DNA of 64,000 nucleotides from Maratus speciosus. Its lineage: Eukaryota; Arthropoda; Arachnida; Araneae; Salticidae. Made by a program: the position numbers and the translations under genes. Below the pieces are notes generated by a model. The model was given only the letters and a program-made list of their open reading frames with translations, was not told the origin of the DNA and made no database searches. Where the stretch lies: positions 531,715,073-531,779,072 of the forward strand of contig OZ010786.1 of assembly GCA_963932465.1 (NCBI GenBank). Reading direction: 5' to 3'. The stretch's first letter is position 1; each line of letters starts with the position of its first letter. Below, piece after piece: positions 10,496 to 22,735 of the stretch.

Positions 10496-11182
10496 CAGCG
10501 CTCCCCAACATTTTTTCTTTCATGTGTCCCTTTCTTTGAGTGTTCATTTGGGAGTACGGTCATTTCTCATAAGCATGCCCCCCTTCCCCCTCCACCCAAC
10601 TAGATTACGCAAACATGTTTTTTTTTTATTAGTAATCTTCTTATCACAACCATGTAATAAATCGATACAAGTTACATTCACATTTCTAACATTTTACTTT
10701 TTATCTTGCATTTAAAGTTAATAATGTTTTTTATTATATTAGCCAAACATTAAGAATAATCAATGTAGCATTAATTTTTTCATTATTATCTTACGATGAT
10801 TACTGATAACAGCTTTGCATGAATATATACAAATAATCAAAATGAAAACAGAAAATAATATTGCATAATGGTTAATTGAAGATTCCGGAAGATGGTGGAA
10901 AATAATATATAAGTACTTATGCAATGTATTTAGCAGTGGGTGGAGCTACTGACATTGCATTATAAAGCAGTTATTTGGTATAGCTTTATCCTCATTTTGC
11001 GTGTAACATATTGGATTTACACATCAGTCTAATTTTGTCATCTAAAACTGTCGAGTTTCTAGCTGTGTAATTAGTTAAATCACTTTTGTGATTTACGCCA
11101 TTATTGATGTCATTTTTCCATACCTCCAGCAGGCACATCACGTATCCCAAGGGGTTCTCGTACACCAGGTTGGGAACCGCTG
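10496..11182. mobile_element. non-autonomous hAT-like element
   Basis: The left end reads CAGCGCTCCCCAACATTTTT and the right end, reversed, CAGCGGTTCCCAACCTGG. These are typical hAT-type terminal inverted repeats. The flanking octamers aactatgt and atataggt could be a decayed 8-bp target duplication. Arm B at about 44260-44280 runs straight through without this ~690-bp segment. No transposase frame is visible. Confidence 0.75.
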
Positions 11183-11189
11183 ATATAGG

Positions 11190-13080
11190 TGGTAGCTCAT
11201 AAACATGTAGTGGTTATTTGATATTATATTTAAGAAAATAAAAATATATTTTAGAAAGTTTGATGCTTCTAAATAAATAATTTATTTAAAAGCATAAGAC
11301 AAATATTTTTAATTCTAAATATCATAAAAGTGCAACGTGATTTCTATGAGGATTTGTAATTATTTGGTCATTTTTTCTTCCATTAAAGTTATTAAATGTA
11401 TGATCTTTAGTTTGTTTTTAGGACAATAAGTTCTGAAATTGTAGTGTTACATCGGTCAATATTTTAAAAGGGGTAGTAATATACAGTGTTCCAAGAAGAA
11501 GAAAAAAGGAACACATCTTACAGTTTAATCTCCAAATCATGACAGAACGCAATGAAAATAGCCATTTCACTAAGAATGAGGTTTTTCTATTATTTTATGT
11601 TAAAAAATGCTTACGTTTGTCTTCATGACAACGTGTATTCGACTTAAAATTTTGATATACCAATATCTCTTTTAACATCTTATTTGGCTTTTTAGTAAAT
11701 TCTAACTGATGATATGAAATGGGAAATTGATCGGCCAAATACTTTAGGAATTATGAGGGCTTGAAATTTTGACTCCTTATAATAAAATTATTTATGATAG
11801 TTTTCAAAAGCAAGTACCTTTTTAAGAATATCTCAAAACTTTCTTTGCACAATGATCAGTAATTTTGGATTTGAATATTTGAAGATTCTAGATATATATT
11901 TCATTGAAAAAATCTATTACTTACTTTCCATATATATTTCTGGAATAAATTAAAAAAAAAAAAAATTAGAAATTAATTTCAGAAAAAAAATATCAATCGT
12001 ACTTGACTGTTTTATTTTACCGATATTGATTTCCAGAAGCATTAAATATGCAAATTTAAAATTATAGTTCTGGCAAATAATTCTTGAGTTATGAATATAA
12101 AGCTAGCGCAATGCACTAATTTATGCAATGAATAGAGACGAATGTAACAGTAGATGTTCCAAACTTTAAATTTTAGAAACTTCTAAAATAATTGAAAATT
12201 GACTTGCTGTTTCATATACTAAAGCAAAATGTATTGAAAAAACTCAAATATGATTATAAAATCAAGTTTCCCTCATGAAGTTTTTAAAGTTTCTTGAATT
12301 TTTCTATTAAGACCCATGAGCAATAATGCATTTAACTTATTTATGCTGTCGTGTAAATAAATATTAAATTCTTCAGGGATTTTATTACAGCAATTTAATA
12401 CCTTAACGGTCGCATTAAATTACGGTTTAAAAATTCAAATTGCTTATTGGCACAACTTTTTTGTAAAAGAAATATTCACTTTATTTAATGGCGGGTAAAA
12501 TGATACCATAATAAAGCCAGTATCACTATTTTATAAAACTGGTGGGAATCAAACAATCTGAATGAAAAACGCAGCCTATGAATATCACGGGAGCAAGAAT
12601 TATGGGTTTAATATAGTGTTAATTTGGTCCACCTCGTAATAAATTTTAATAAGTATGCATCATTACAGAAACGTGAAAACTTATACTTCTAACAAATACC
12701 GCCAACATCGTGTAATGTACGCATATACTTTGTTTGTCCTTGTACATATACATAAGAGACTAATGATTTACAACAGTATATCTACAAAAGATATGTGTTT
12801 GTAAATTGAAATAATTCATATACCTTTTATGAATTAACCGCAATAAATAGTATTTTAAACAATTAGCGTTTACATACCACAATGTATGGAAAATATTTTG
12901 AATATTTCACTAAATGACATTGTATACTATACATTGCTAATTATTATTATGCTGTCTCAAATTCCCGTTTCCCGAACTGAATCAATTTACGGGCTTAAGA
13001 ATGTGCGCAGACATAAAGACAAGCAGACGTTATACACACTATTATACATTCAAATATGTCGGAAAGCGTAAAAAAATTGC
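11190..13080. other. no gene recognised
   Basis: AT-rich. The first ~300 bp pair with 44280-44530 of arm B. From about 11500 to 14725 arm A has ~3.2 kb with no counterpart in arm B, either inserted here or deleted there. No domain, RNA gene or clear element ends were found in this part. Confidence 0.5.
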
Positions 13081-13089
13081 AAACGTTGT

Positions 13090-13476
13090 TTGAAAACCTT
13101 ACTAAAATTATGATGCATATGCGACAGATGCTATGTTCAGATGATGTGACAAATCTGTTCTTTAAACTTATTTTATCTGCTGTTGTTTACCTCTCAAATA
13201 TAAATGATTGATTTTCAGGTTATTTATTTTTTGTAAACAATGCCAAACTTAAAATAACACTACAAATCATTTATCCAAACATTTATTCATAAGTTTTGTT
13301 TTAAGTACAATGTAGAACTGCTACCTTTTTTTACATTTTTATTACGGTTTAATTAGTATTATAATTTAATAAAATGAGAGAAAGATGTGTTTTTTATGAA
13401 TGTATAATATTTTTTACACATAATGGAACAATTTGACACTTTAGAAGAATTTAATAATTTTTTTATTTTTTTATTA

Positions 13477-13513
<37 letters not shown>

Positions 13514-13890
13514 CTGATTGCATTGGAAAAAATGAAACTGCAACTCAAGAAAAAGCATGCATTTTTGAACGAAATTAACTTTTCGATCATCTGATCAAGC
13601 ATAAAATGTTCAAACAAATCCATCTGCCTTATTTCAAAAAATACAAATGTTTATCTCTCGAATGTAACTGATTGATTTACAAGTTAATTAATTTATGTAA
13701 AATATGACAAACTTAAAATGATATTCAAAATAAATCGCGTCAAAATCGTTTCAGAAATTTTGTTTTAATTGCAATATAGAACAGACATCATAAAAAAATG
13801 ACAGGATTTTATTTGTATTACAGTTTAATATAAAACAGGAGAAACGAAATCAGATATTTTACTTATGTTATAAATGTATTGAAACATAAT
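13090..13890. repeat. direct duplication, period ~480 bp
   Basis: Segments near 13150-13390 and 13630-13860 share gattgatttNcaggttaNtt, ccaaacttaaaat, attttgttttaa and caatNtagaac in the same order. A (AT)n tract lies between them at about 13482-13510. Both copies are diverged. Confidence 0.55.
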
Positions 13891-14094
13891 GATAATTTCT
13901 ATAATTAGGTGAATCCGGTTATGAAATAACTGCTTTTTAAAAATAAACCTTCTAATAAACATACACAATGTGAATTATAATTTCAATGCTTACGCTTATA
14001 AAACTACACGTTCTTCTACACGAATTTTTATGTATCTTAAATTATCTGATATGTAATTTTGTGAGGATTACTTGGTATAGCACAACGTTCTATG

Positions 14095-14375
14095 TTTTAT
14101 ATTTGGTACCATGTCTAAATATCCAATGTTAAAACAGTGGGCTACTTTTTTAAAATTCAGATTTCTGGATTGGCACCACTTTTTTGAAATAGTAAAATTC
14201 TCCTTATTTATTGACATATTGAATAAGGCAATAAGGGGAATGAATTAAGAGGATGAATTTTACGATTTCAGAGAAGGGGTGACAATCAAGAAATTTTAAA
14301 TTTAAAAAAGTGTCCCACTGTTTTCACATTGTAGAGTATGACATGGTACTGAGGTTATATCTAAGTGAGAAATTT
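14095..14375. repeat. large palindrome (foldback), centre ~14235
   Basis: The left arm (ggtaccatgtctaaatatcc, aaaacagtgggctactttttt) and the right arm (aaaaagtgtcccactgtttt, gacatggtac) are inverted copies of ~110 bp each with a very short spacer. It may be a miniature inverted-repeat element. No coding frame is supported. Confidence 0.7.
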
Positions 14376-14729
14376 ATTTGAATAGGTTAATCCGATTATG
14401 AATTGCTAACTAAAAAAACCTGCTACCTACTATATATGTATAATGCAAAGTCCTTTTTTTCATTCTGAATGTTGATAATTCACATTCTGATAAACAGATT
14501 TTTAGGGATTTAAAGCTATATAAAATGCTTTTTCTGAAATTTGCATAGCCTGTTATGTAGTTAATTTTTTTTTTTTGTGATGGGGAGGGAGGGGAAATTT
14601 CAGTATATATCACACATCGTTTTATGTTGCTTACTTAAGGAGCTATGGAAGAGTATTTTTAATAATTAAGTTAACAATATTATGACAGATTAGCTACTAT
14701 AAAAATCTTCTTTCTACTATGAAAAATAA

Positions 14730-16270
14730 AATAGGAATTCATATATTTTTTTCATAATACTTATAACTCGCGATCTGTTAAACGAATTTTTATGGATATT
14801 ACATTCTTCGCTAACTATATATAGGGCAGACTAGTGGGAGTTGACCATAAGGGAGGCTTGACCTATCCATGAGTTTTCACATTTAAAAGAATTTCACAAT
14901 TTTATCAGTAGGTGTTAACAAAAGCTACTGGAATTCTCAAACAGCAGTCTTTGTTGCATGCATGCAGATAATCGAAATAAGTGTGGGAAAAATCAATTGT
15001 GCAGCGTTTTCAACCTAAAAGTTGGGTTTTTTATAAATATTTTGTAAGCCTTTTTTCACATAAAGCATATCATAGAAATTTAAGTAAGAATATTTTAAGG
15101 AATGGAGAAATTTCGAGATTTCATTCTACGAATAAAGATTGTACAGTAAATTAGGTCTCAAATAACCATGTGCTATACTTTAGAAATGGGCTATATGGGG
15201 AAGCTTGACAAGTCAATGTTTGGGAGGCTTCACCAGATGCTCAAGGCTACTTTAAGTAAGTGATTTTGGAAATATTTTTATTATATATAAAAATATATAA
15301 AACATAATGTAAACTTATTCTGTAAAGCTACAGAAAAATGGTTTGATGGAAAAGAAAATGTTTAAAACTGATTAAAAAAGATGTGAAAAATTGCTATAGT
15401 ATCCACTGCAAGAAAAAAAAATAAATCTGAATGCGAAAGTACATAGGAAACTTTAAAAGCAAAGAAATAAGTCATTCCTGTAGATAGTCATTAATGATGA
15501 CCGAAAGATCGATTGTTATAATTTTATTTTAATATTTGTTTAGTTTTAACTTCACAACATTTTGTAAAAACCATTTAGTAAACTTGTGATTTTTTATTTT
15601 CGAGTTAATATTGATCTTTTCATTGTGTAAATGTCCATATCTTGTATTATTAATTTACAGTACAGCAAAAATGTATAATACTTCAAATATATCACTGCAG
15701 TATTTTGTTTATCCTTTACTTTTAAACTCATGCCACAAAATACAATGTGTGTTTCATTTGATCATATATGCTTAAATCTAAATGTTTTTAAAACACAAAT
15801 ACAACTACTATAAATATAACAAATGAATTAAAATTTATTGTATATTACTTATCAAGAAAAGTATTTAAAAAGAATAAAACTTACAAAATACACATGTTTT
15901 TCTTTTATGTATTATTATTATTTTTAAAAACATCTTCCTAAAATATATTTTTTCATGTCTATACCGGAAGCAAATATAAAATGTTTCTATCATTTTTTAG
16001 CATTCGCAACAAACATAACTTTACAAAAACTGAAAATAGGTTTCGAAATAGGATTTGAAGCGACAAGACGAAAGTGAGTATAATAAAGGACTTTACCAGA
16101 ATTATTTCAAATTTTCAAAATAGTATGCTTAGTATAGTCAATGTTGGAAAGAATATGAATTTTGAATTACTAAAATTTCAGAAAAAGAACTGTTGTTACA
16201 TAAAAATTTATGTGGATGTTATATTGTGAATTCATTTTTCTATATTGTGGGAAATCTTTTAAATAAATTT
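14730..16270. other. duplicated non-coding DNA, arm A
   Basis: Paired with 44595-48560 of arm B, where about 2 kb of extra DNA is present. The best conserved part is 15690-16140, which contains the possible exon listed separately. Confidence 0.6.
16001..16073 (+). other. possible duplicated exon (partner 48311-48383)
   Basis: A T-rich tract ending in AG (16000) is followed by 73 bp and then GTGAGTAT, a strong splice-donor-like sequence. The partner copy has the same 73-bp length, acceptor and donor. One frame is open across both copies (for example NITL and FEATRR are shared). The flanking non-coding DNA is about equally conserved, and the open frame is short, so this could be chance. No protein family was recognised. 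Confidence 0.2.
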
Positions 16271-16294
16271 TAATTTTATTTAAAAAATCAAAAA

Positions 16295-16821
16295 ACCCGA
16301 CTGCGAACTAATTAATTATTTCTCATCAATGAGAAACAATTTTTTATATTACTTACCTATTTTATTTTATTTACTTGTATTGGAGACTTTTAAGTTGCGT
16401 TTAATTGTTAGTTCCTATCTTTAAACACTGTTTTGATGGGGCCTATAGATGTCTATGAAGGTCAGAATTAATTTAAAGCTAGAGATCCTACCTACACAAC
16501 TTCCAGGTTGTATAGTATTTAAACGGAGCTACTGACTGTAAAATAGTCAATGAAACATCGTCTTTGTTTTGAAAGACCTATCTAATGATATGTCACTCAA
16601 TATGGTGCGTTTTTTTCGTCTCTACCACCGTTTTGTATTTTACGGCCGCCATTTTGAATTTATAAAAATAAAACCTAGCCTGTAACCATCGGAAGGTTAA
16701 GACAAATCGATAGATACCTCATTCATTAAAATTCATCCAGCCGTTGGGATGTTTCGAGGGTATAAAGAAATCCACATACATAGATACGCGTGAAACACAT
16801 AATCCTTCTTGGCAGTCTGGT
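16295..16821. mobile_element. non-autonomous DNA element with ACCcGACTGC ends
   Basis: The left end reads ACCCGACTGCGAA and the right end, reversed, ACCAGACTGCCAAG. The ~530-bp segment between has no counterpart in arm B, where about 48570-48600 passes straight through. No transposase is seen. The superfamily was not assigned. Confidence 0.5.
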
Positions 16822-16935
16822 AAACACAAAATGGATAAGTCGATCAATTTGAATATTACTGTTTTTTTTTTTTTAATATATATTTTTATATATACAGGGA
16901 TTTATACATCAATTGATTTAAGATTTAGAGTTTGT

Positions 16936-16939
16936 TTAA
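16936..16939. other. empty TTAA site matching the piggyBac insertion
   Basis: The DNA around this single TTAA (tagagtttgtTTAAatacaa) matches both flanks of the piggyBac element at 48687-51320, where TTAA is duplicated. Confidence 0.85.
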
Positions 16940-17018
16940 ATACAATACAGAATCTAGGCTTTATTTACATTTTAATTTAGATATAATTCGATTTTTTTCT
17001 CCATTATTGCATAAGTAC

Positions 17019-17022
17019 AGCT
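17019..17022. other. empty AGCT site matching the gypsy insertion
   Basis: The DNA around AGCT (gtacAGCTtacatt) matches the left flank (ttcAGCT) and right flank (ACCTtacttt) of the gypsy element at 51417-56821. This supports a 4-bp target duplication, one copy of which has since mutated. Confidence 0.75.
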
Positions 17023-17269
17023 TACATTAAATTATAGCGGTGATTGAATACGCATTATTACAACAGTAATTAAAATACAGTAAATACGTAAAAGGAAACT
17101 CATAAAAACTACAATAGATATACGTCGAACTTAAAGCACACTATACATAATCAGTCAATGCATAATCTGTTGGGATATTGTTTTTCCTTTATTATTTTTA
17201 TAAGTACATTTTACAACATATTTTAAAACAAATTTATATCATTTGAAAAAACTTCATTTAACATAAGCG

Positions 17270-18300
17270 TGGGTAATAATTTAATAAATTAAAATTAAAA
17301 AATAAATAAAAGTGACTTTTATGTTTAAATTTTTCAAAATTTGTTAAAAAATTAAAAATAAAATAAAATAAAGATCGCCGAACTACAGGATTTAAAGTCA
17401 AAAATGGATGATCATGGGTTACATTCAACTGACGTGAGATCTGTTTACACGTGCTGGGTATTTCATCAAAAGAAGGTTAATTCGATATTTTATCTCTTAA
17501 TTTTAAGAATGTTTTAATAATTTATTAGTTCTTTCGTTAATTAAAATAATAATAGCTTCATTAAACGATGATGTCATGACAATAAAAAACAACAACAACA
17601 ACAAAAAAAAACGCAAAAAAAAATTACGTTGCACATAACCGATCAATTTCAATGGACGTCACAAACATTTATCCATAAGCTGAAACGATTATTGAGAATA
17701 CAATTTTCATCTCACTTCACATAATATCTGGCACCTTGAAATTCTCAATTAACAATGTCAGATTACTTGTAATTTTCTAGTCATATAAGTTTTCTTAAAG
17801 GTTAAGGAAATCCAATTACGAGTAATGTCAAATGAGCCTGATTTCATTAAATTTTCTCTTTTTGATATGCTATAAAATTCAGTCGATAGGCATCTGTTAA
17901 AAAAAAGGCATATGTATTTTTTTAAATTGTAAAAATGATAAAGAAAAAATAAAATAATATACAGAAAATTGAAAAATACTGAAGAAAGTATTGAAAAAAA
18001 AAAAAAAGATTTGAATAATTTAAGACATTCTATAGCAAACATTTGGCACGCATAATGTAATACCAATTATTCTAATCATTATTTTGTCCAAAATCGTCTG
18101 AAAAAATCACATTTTATATGTGCTATATCTATACTCTAATATAAAAGCTCCTATTCGTCAGTGACGTTTTTATTTTTAATTTCCTTGATATTCTTACGTG
18201 TAGAAAGAACGTCAACATTCTTCAACATGCTTATTTGGCCTTATAATTTGGTCATGGTATTTTTCACGAAAAGTGTTTGACGTGATAATAGACAAGTAAC
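17270..18300. other. arm A segment, partly unmatched
   Basis: The ends of this segment (tttaataaat...ttttatgttta near 17275-17335 and again near 18305-18350) resemble each other. The ~950 bp between have no match in arm B at 56990. That suggests an insertion flanked by, or created with, a short direct duplication. The longest frame here is on the minus strand (about 100 codons) and is low-complexity Phe/Leu-rich; it is not considered a gene. Confidence 0.4.
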
Positions 18301-18304
18301 TAAT

Positions 18305-18850
18305 TTAATAGATAAATATGAAGAAAAATAAAAGGTAATTTTTATGTTTAGATTTTTTTTTTTTAAATTTTATACAAAAATTTCATTACACTAATTTAAA
18401 TTCATATAGAGAAATAAATACCAATTCTATTGGGGAAATATAACAGTTAATGGCGTTACTAAAATAACACAAGGTAAAAAATCCCCACAAGACTTTACAA
18501 AAAGTTTCACGGAAGAAAACGAAAAGAAAATATCTATCCTTATTTTTGCTCGCCCGCTATTTAATTATAAAATCATGCATATAATGTTATATGTCTAATC
18601 ATTAGTTTTTGTTTTCATAGCTTTAAAATTTTATGCTGAAATTTCATGAAATTAATTTAAATTTCAATTGTGAATCAGAAATGGTTCTTATTTTAAAGGA
18701 AAACATATAGCAATTAATGGCCAAATATAACAAAACGTTAAAAAAAAATCCAGTAAGACTGAACATTACAAAGCATTTCATGGAAGAAAACAAGAAGAAA
18801 ATATTTATCCTTATCTCAGCAGAAAATGAGTTATTTCTTTGAAAAGATTT
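18305..18850. repeat. two tandem units of ~270 bp (three units in arm B)
   Basis: Units at about 18330-18600 and 18600-18850 share attttatNcNNaaatttcat, actaatttaaattN, gaagaaaac and atctatccttat in order. Arm B has three such units (see 56940-58110). Confidence 0.6.
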
Positions 18851-19262
18851 TCGCTTTTGCTTTTCATATGCGATAAGTACCAAAAAACGGTTCGATAAAA
18901 ACACATGTTAAGTAATTATCGAGATTTTATGAGTATTCAATGAAAGCAAAATAGCTGAGTTACCTAACTGATACTTGAGTACCGAAATAGGTATATCTTC
19001 TCATTATATTTAATCTACGCTGAATGGAACAACTATCTTAATAATGACTTTTCTTTTAATTTTGAATTTTTTTTTATAATTATTCTTCGAATAGTATTTA
19101 TGTTTTAGTTTTTGGCAAAGCAAGCTTTAACAAGAATTTTGCAAGTGAAAGAGGTTTTCATTGTTATATAGAAGACATCGCCTTATCAAATTCGTTTTCA
19201 CGAAATGTATTTAACAGATTTTTTAGACATGACGGTTTGTCAGATAACGTGCTGTAGTTAAA

Positions 19263-19299
<37 letters not shown>

Positions 19300-20310
19300 A
19301 CGAGAACTGTTATACAATACTGATAATAAAATTTTGATATGTAATGTTATTAATTGAAACACGCATTTGTGTTTCAGCAGCTGATCTATATGAAACAAAT
19401 TTTGTATTTTTTATACACATGTTTATTTTTGTGTTTTGTTGAGTCTTGTTTCACCATTAAAATTGAAGCTTATTACCAACACATGATTTTTTAAAATATA
19501 TCTATCTAAATTTCGATTTAAGTAACGTAATTAAATCGAATTATTCCAGTGTAAAATAGTAATATAAAGAAGTCTTAAGTATTTTTTAAAGTTAGAAATT
19601 ATAATTTTTGCTCAAATTTTAAAACATTTATCTCATTGAAATTCGACAAAGAATATTAAACTTAACTTTACTTAAACAAAAGTAATTTAAAAATTCTTAT
19701 ACGGAAGATATTTAATATAAATTAACGATAGGATCAAGAGTAAGTTATTTTCAACAAAATTAATGCACAGATACGTTTTAACCACTGTTTAAAATCAAAG
19801 TTATTGGAAGAGTATAATAGCTGAAGCTGCGTTTGTTCTTACTTCAGAAGTCTGAATTTAAAAATAGTATAAATTCAGCAAGTATACTATACAATTCAGG
19901 GCTTATTATAGAGAAAATACGAATGAATAAGAAGGTAAGGGTTTATGGCGTCTAAAATAAAACATTGGTGATAGACTGGGAAGAGGCAACACAGACAATT
20001 ATCTCTTCGAGTTTGTGGTTTAAATTCCAGAATTAGCTAAAATTCGGTTCGCATATTAAAATGCAATCGGTCTGCTAAGTCATATCTTTGTGGAAAACAC
20101 CTGAAAACCCGATTTTAGCAGTTGACTCGTAGGTTTACCATTGTGTTTTTTTGCACCCAAATATATGAAAACATGTAGGACTGGAATCAGGAAAGCAGAA
20201 TGGTAAACCTACCAGTCAACCATTTGTCTGTGATGCGGACTCTGGTCTATGGTACGTAGATAATTTTTGTTATATTAAATAAAAGTATTTTTTTTTCTTG
20301 AAAATCCCAG
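18851..20310. other. duplicated non-coding DNA, arm A
   Basis: Paired with 58110-59230 as far as about 19990. A poly(A) tract lies at 19267-19298. A short inverted repeat (gtaggtttaccatt / aatggtaaacctac) lies at about 20130 and 20199. No gene recognised. Confidence 0.55.
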
Positions 20311-20585
20311 TATCATTTGTTAAGGTTGGTTGGTTGGTTGGTTGATTTTGTGACGGCCGATTATCTACACTAGGGATATAGGCCCGAGGGGGAGTTCCCT
20401 TCGTGCGGGTCTTTCTAAGGGAACCTAACCCGTATTAACGCATGGAAATCCATGGTTCGAAGAAAACCACGAAAACTCCGAACGATTAGGCCGACGGGCG
20501 CGATTGGGATCGAACCCATCACTTCCCGTCTACCAGTTTCAAGAGCAGAACCTCTCAGCCACTGGTGGGGCTATCATTTGTTAAG
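20311..20585 (-). mobile_element. tRNA-derived SINE with 14-bp target duplication
   Basis: The element proper spans 20325-20571 and is flanked by perfect copies of tatcatttgttaag (20311-20324, 20572-20585). On the minus strand the head starts GCCCCACCAGTGGCTGAGAG. An RNA polymerase III A box, TGGCTGAGAGG, lies at 20561-20551, and a B box, GGTTCGATCCC, at 20516-20506. The 3' tail is an AACC microsatellite. tRNA-like head, target duplication and simple-repeat tail together identify a SINE. The parent tRNA was not identified. The perfect target duplication means a comparatively recent insertion. Confidence 0.9.
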
Positions 20586-21905
20586 AATTTAAAGATATTA
20601 CCTCTATTTGTTCAATATAGATATTATTACTCTTCCATCAAAAAGATAACCTGTTTAGTTTGTTGATTTTTTATGTAATTTGGGTTGGTAATGAGAATGT
20701 AGACGTTTCCGTCTTGCTGGAATCTTTTTTTTTAGTGTCGAAAGTGCTTCAAAAATAGTCCATTAAACGGCAGTGTCTACATTCATATGTCTTCATTTAA
20801 AACTCAGTAGAACTCAGAATGTTTTTCTAATAACAAAAGAAATGTTATATATGGATAAAGTTGCAACACAATATGTTATTAATCAAATAATAATTAATAA
20901 TATAAAGTAATAAAAAAACATCAAGAAATTTCTAATGAATTCTGTAATATCTGTCTGTCTATCTGTCTATGTTTGTGAATTATTAATTGTTTACAGAAGG
21001 TAAGCGTCACAATTTGGAGCTTACGTAAATTCGTTTTATTTAATTATTATTTTTTTTTTACTTTTTGAGTTGTACTTTATTGATAGTTAATAATATTTTT
21101 CATCATATTATTATATCAAACATAATGAGGTAAACTCTGACAAGTATTTGCAGACACAATGTACTCCAAATTTAGTAAATCGGAATGTAGAAGTATCTTT
21201 AAAGATGGATAAAATACATACTGCTAGATATTTGTATGCATTTGGTTAATCTCTCTAAAAGAGTACCAACGCTGCAGCGTTAGGCCTATCTCTCAAATTT
21301 AACAAAGTTTCAGTTTTTAGAAATTTTCCTTTTTCTCAAATGTATTGTCAAAATTAATTAAGGTGCATCCAAATTCACATTTACTGTTTTGAATGCAAAT
21401 CATGATACTTTATCTCCTAATAACGATGTATGATATGTATTCAATTCTTTAGTCGTTAACGACGAATTCAAACTAATCGTTTATATGAATTTTTTTTATC
21501 TATATTTCCGAATTATCTATATGAATAAATTCACTTGCTTTCATTGTTATAAATGACTTTACAACTCTTATTTCGTAACACAACATAAATTTATAGTCTT
21601 TCATTTTCGTGTAACTGCATTATTTTAATCTTGTTTCCATTGCTTCTGTTACGCATTAAATATTCATGACGGTGTAATATTTTTTTAATCATCTAAAGCG
21701 AAATATGTCGCCATAATCTTCGAAAAGAAAAGATAAACACTGTAGATGTGAATATATTTTGACTCATTTAAATTTTAAAACCTTTATCAGTTGTATTTTT
21801 GAAAAGATACATTATTGTTTTTCGCTCTCGATGAAAAATCATTAATGGTAATTTGCCTAATGGATGTAGAGGAAAATATTTTTTTTTTCTTATTTTCAAA
21901 ACATT
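20586..21905. other. non-coding DNA, arm A
   Basis: From about 21300 this pairs with 62254-62890. The part before has no clear partner, because arm B carries the Penelope pair there. It contains a short ctgtctgtctatctgtctatg run near 20950. No gene recognised. Confidence 0.5.
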
Positions 21906-21909
21906 TTTT

Positions 21910-22513
21910 AAATATTTTTTACTTTCTTCTATCTTTACAAGAAGAAAGTATTGGATTCGTGAAAATTTTCGATTGCCGGTTTTGGACGGATTTATACGTT
22001 TTAGAATGTCCTGAACACGATTTGATGCTTTTTAGAAAATGTCTGTCTGTGAGTCTGTCTGTCACTCTTCCACTCTGTCACTATGTCTTTCACTCTATGA
22101 GTCTGTACGTGAGAAAAAAATTGTGGGCGCTCTATATCAAAAACTAATGCTCCGAATTTTACAAAACATTAGATTCATTTAGATCTTGATATAAACTTGT
22201 CCTGGATGAGTTTTTGGTGAAAATTGCCATTCAGGTGGCGATGCTATGCGGCATTTTTCACGATTTCTGCAATAGCTATATCTCATGAACTACTGCACGG
22301 ATGTTCATAAGCCTACATATTCAGTTAGTCCCTGATATAAATTCGAGTAAATTGCTCAACGGGTGCCACTGCTGTGCTGCATTTTTTCACGATAGCTATA
22401 TCTCAAGAACTAATGCATGAATTTTCATCAAGCTTCAGATTCAGTTACTTCCTGATATAAATTGGTCCTAATTAATTTTTGATGCAAATCGCCCAACAAA
22501 TAGCACTGTTATG

Positions 22514-22548
<35 letters not shown>

Positions 22549-22735
22549 TTTCCGCAATAGCTCTAACTAAAAAACTAATGCACGGATTTTCATCAAACTT
22601 CAGATTCAGTTCAAAGTTGTTGATAATTAGATTTTGGTGTAAATCATCTAACAGGTGGTGCTGAGATCCTGCATTTTTCAGGAAGTATTAACATGTATGA
22701 GATAAGTTTTGGGATTGCGAAATCTGACTAGTTTT
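21910..22735. mobile_element. ~0.8-kb interspersed repeat inserted in arm A
   Basis: Arm B joins the flanks directly (ctttctgttgaaccataag at ~62905), so this segment is an insertion. It holds a gtctgtctgtgagtctgtctg tract and three diverged internal units, each with a tagctNtaNctcaNgaactaNtgca box (about 22270, 22392, 22556). A T24 tract lies at about 22519-22543. A partial copy of the same family lies at 24745-24955. The transposition mechanism is unknown. Confidence 0.6.

Noticed and set aside
17758..18066. 102-codon minus-strand frame
   Set aside because: Low-complexity Phe/Leu/Lys product of T-rich DNA; a frame of this length is expected by chance about once in such a window.
20325..20571. 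Possible true tRNA gene on the minus strand
   Set aside because: A and B boxes are present, but the long unrelated 3' part, AACC tail and target duplication show a SINE.
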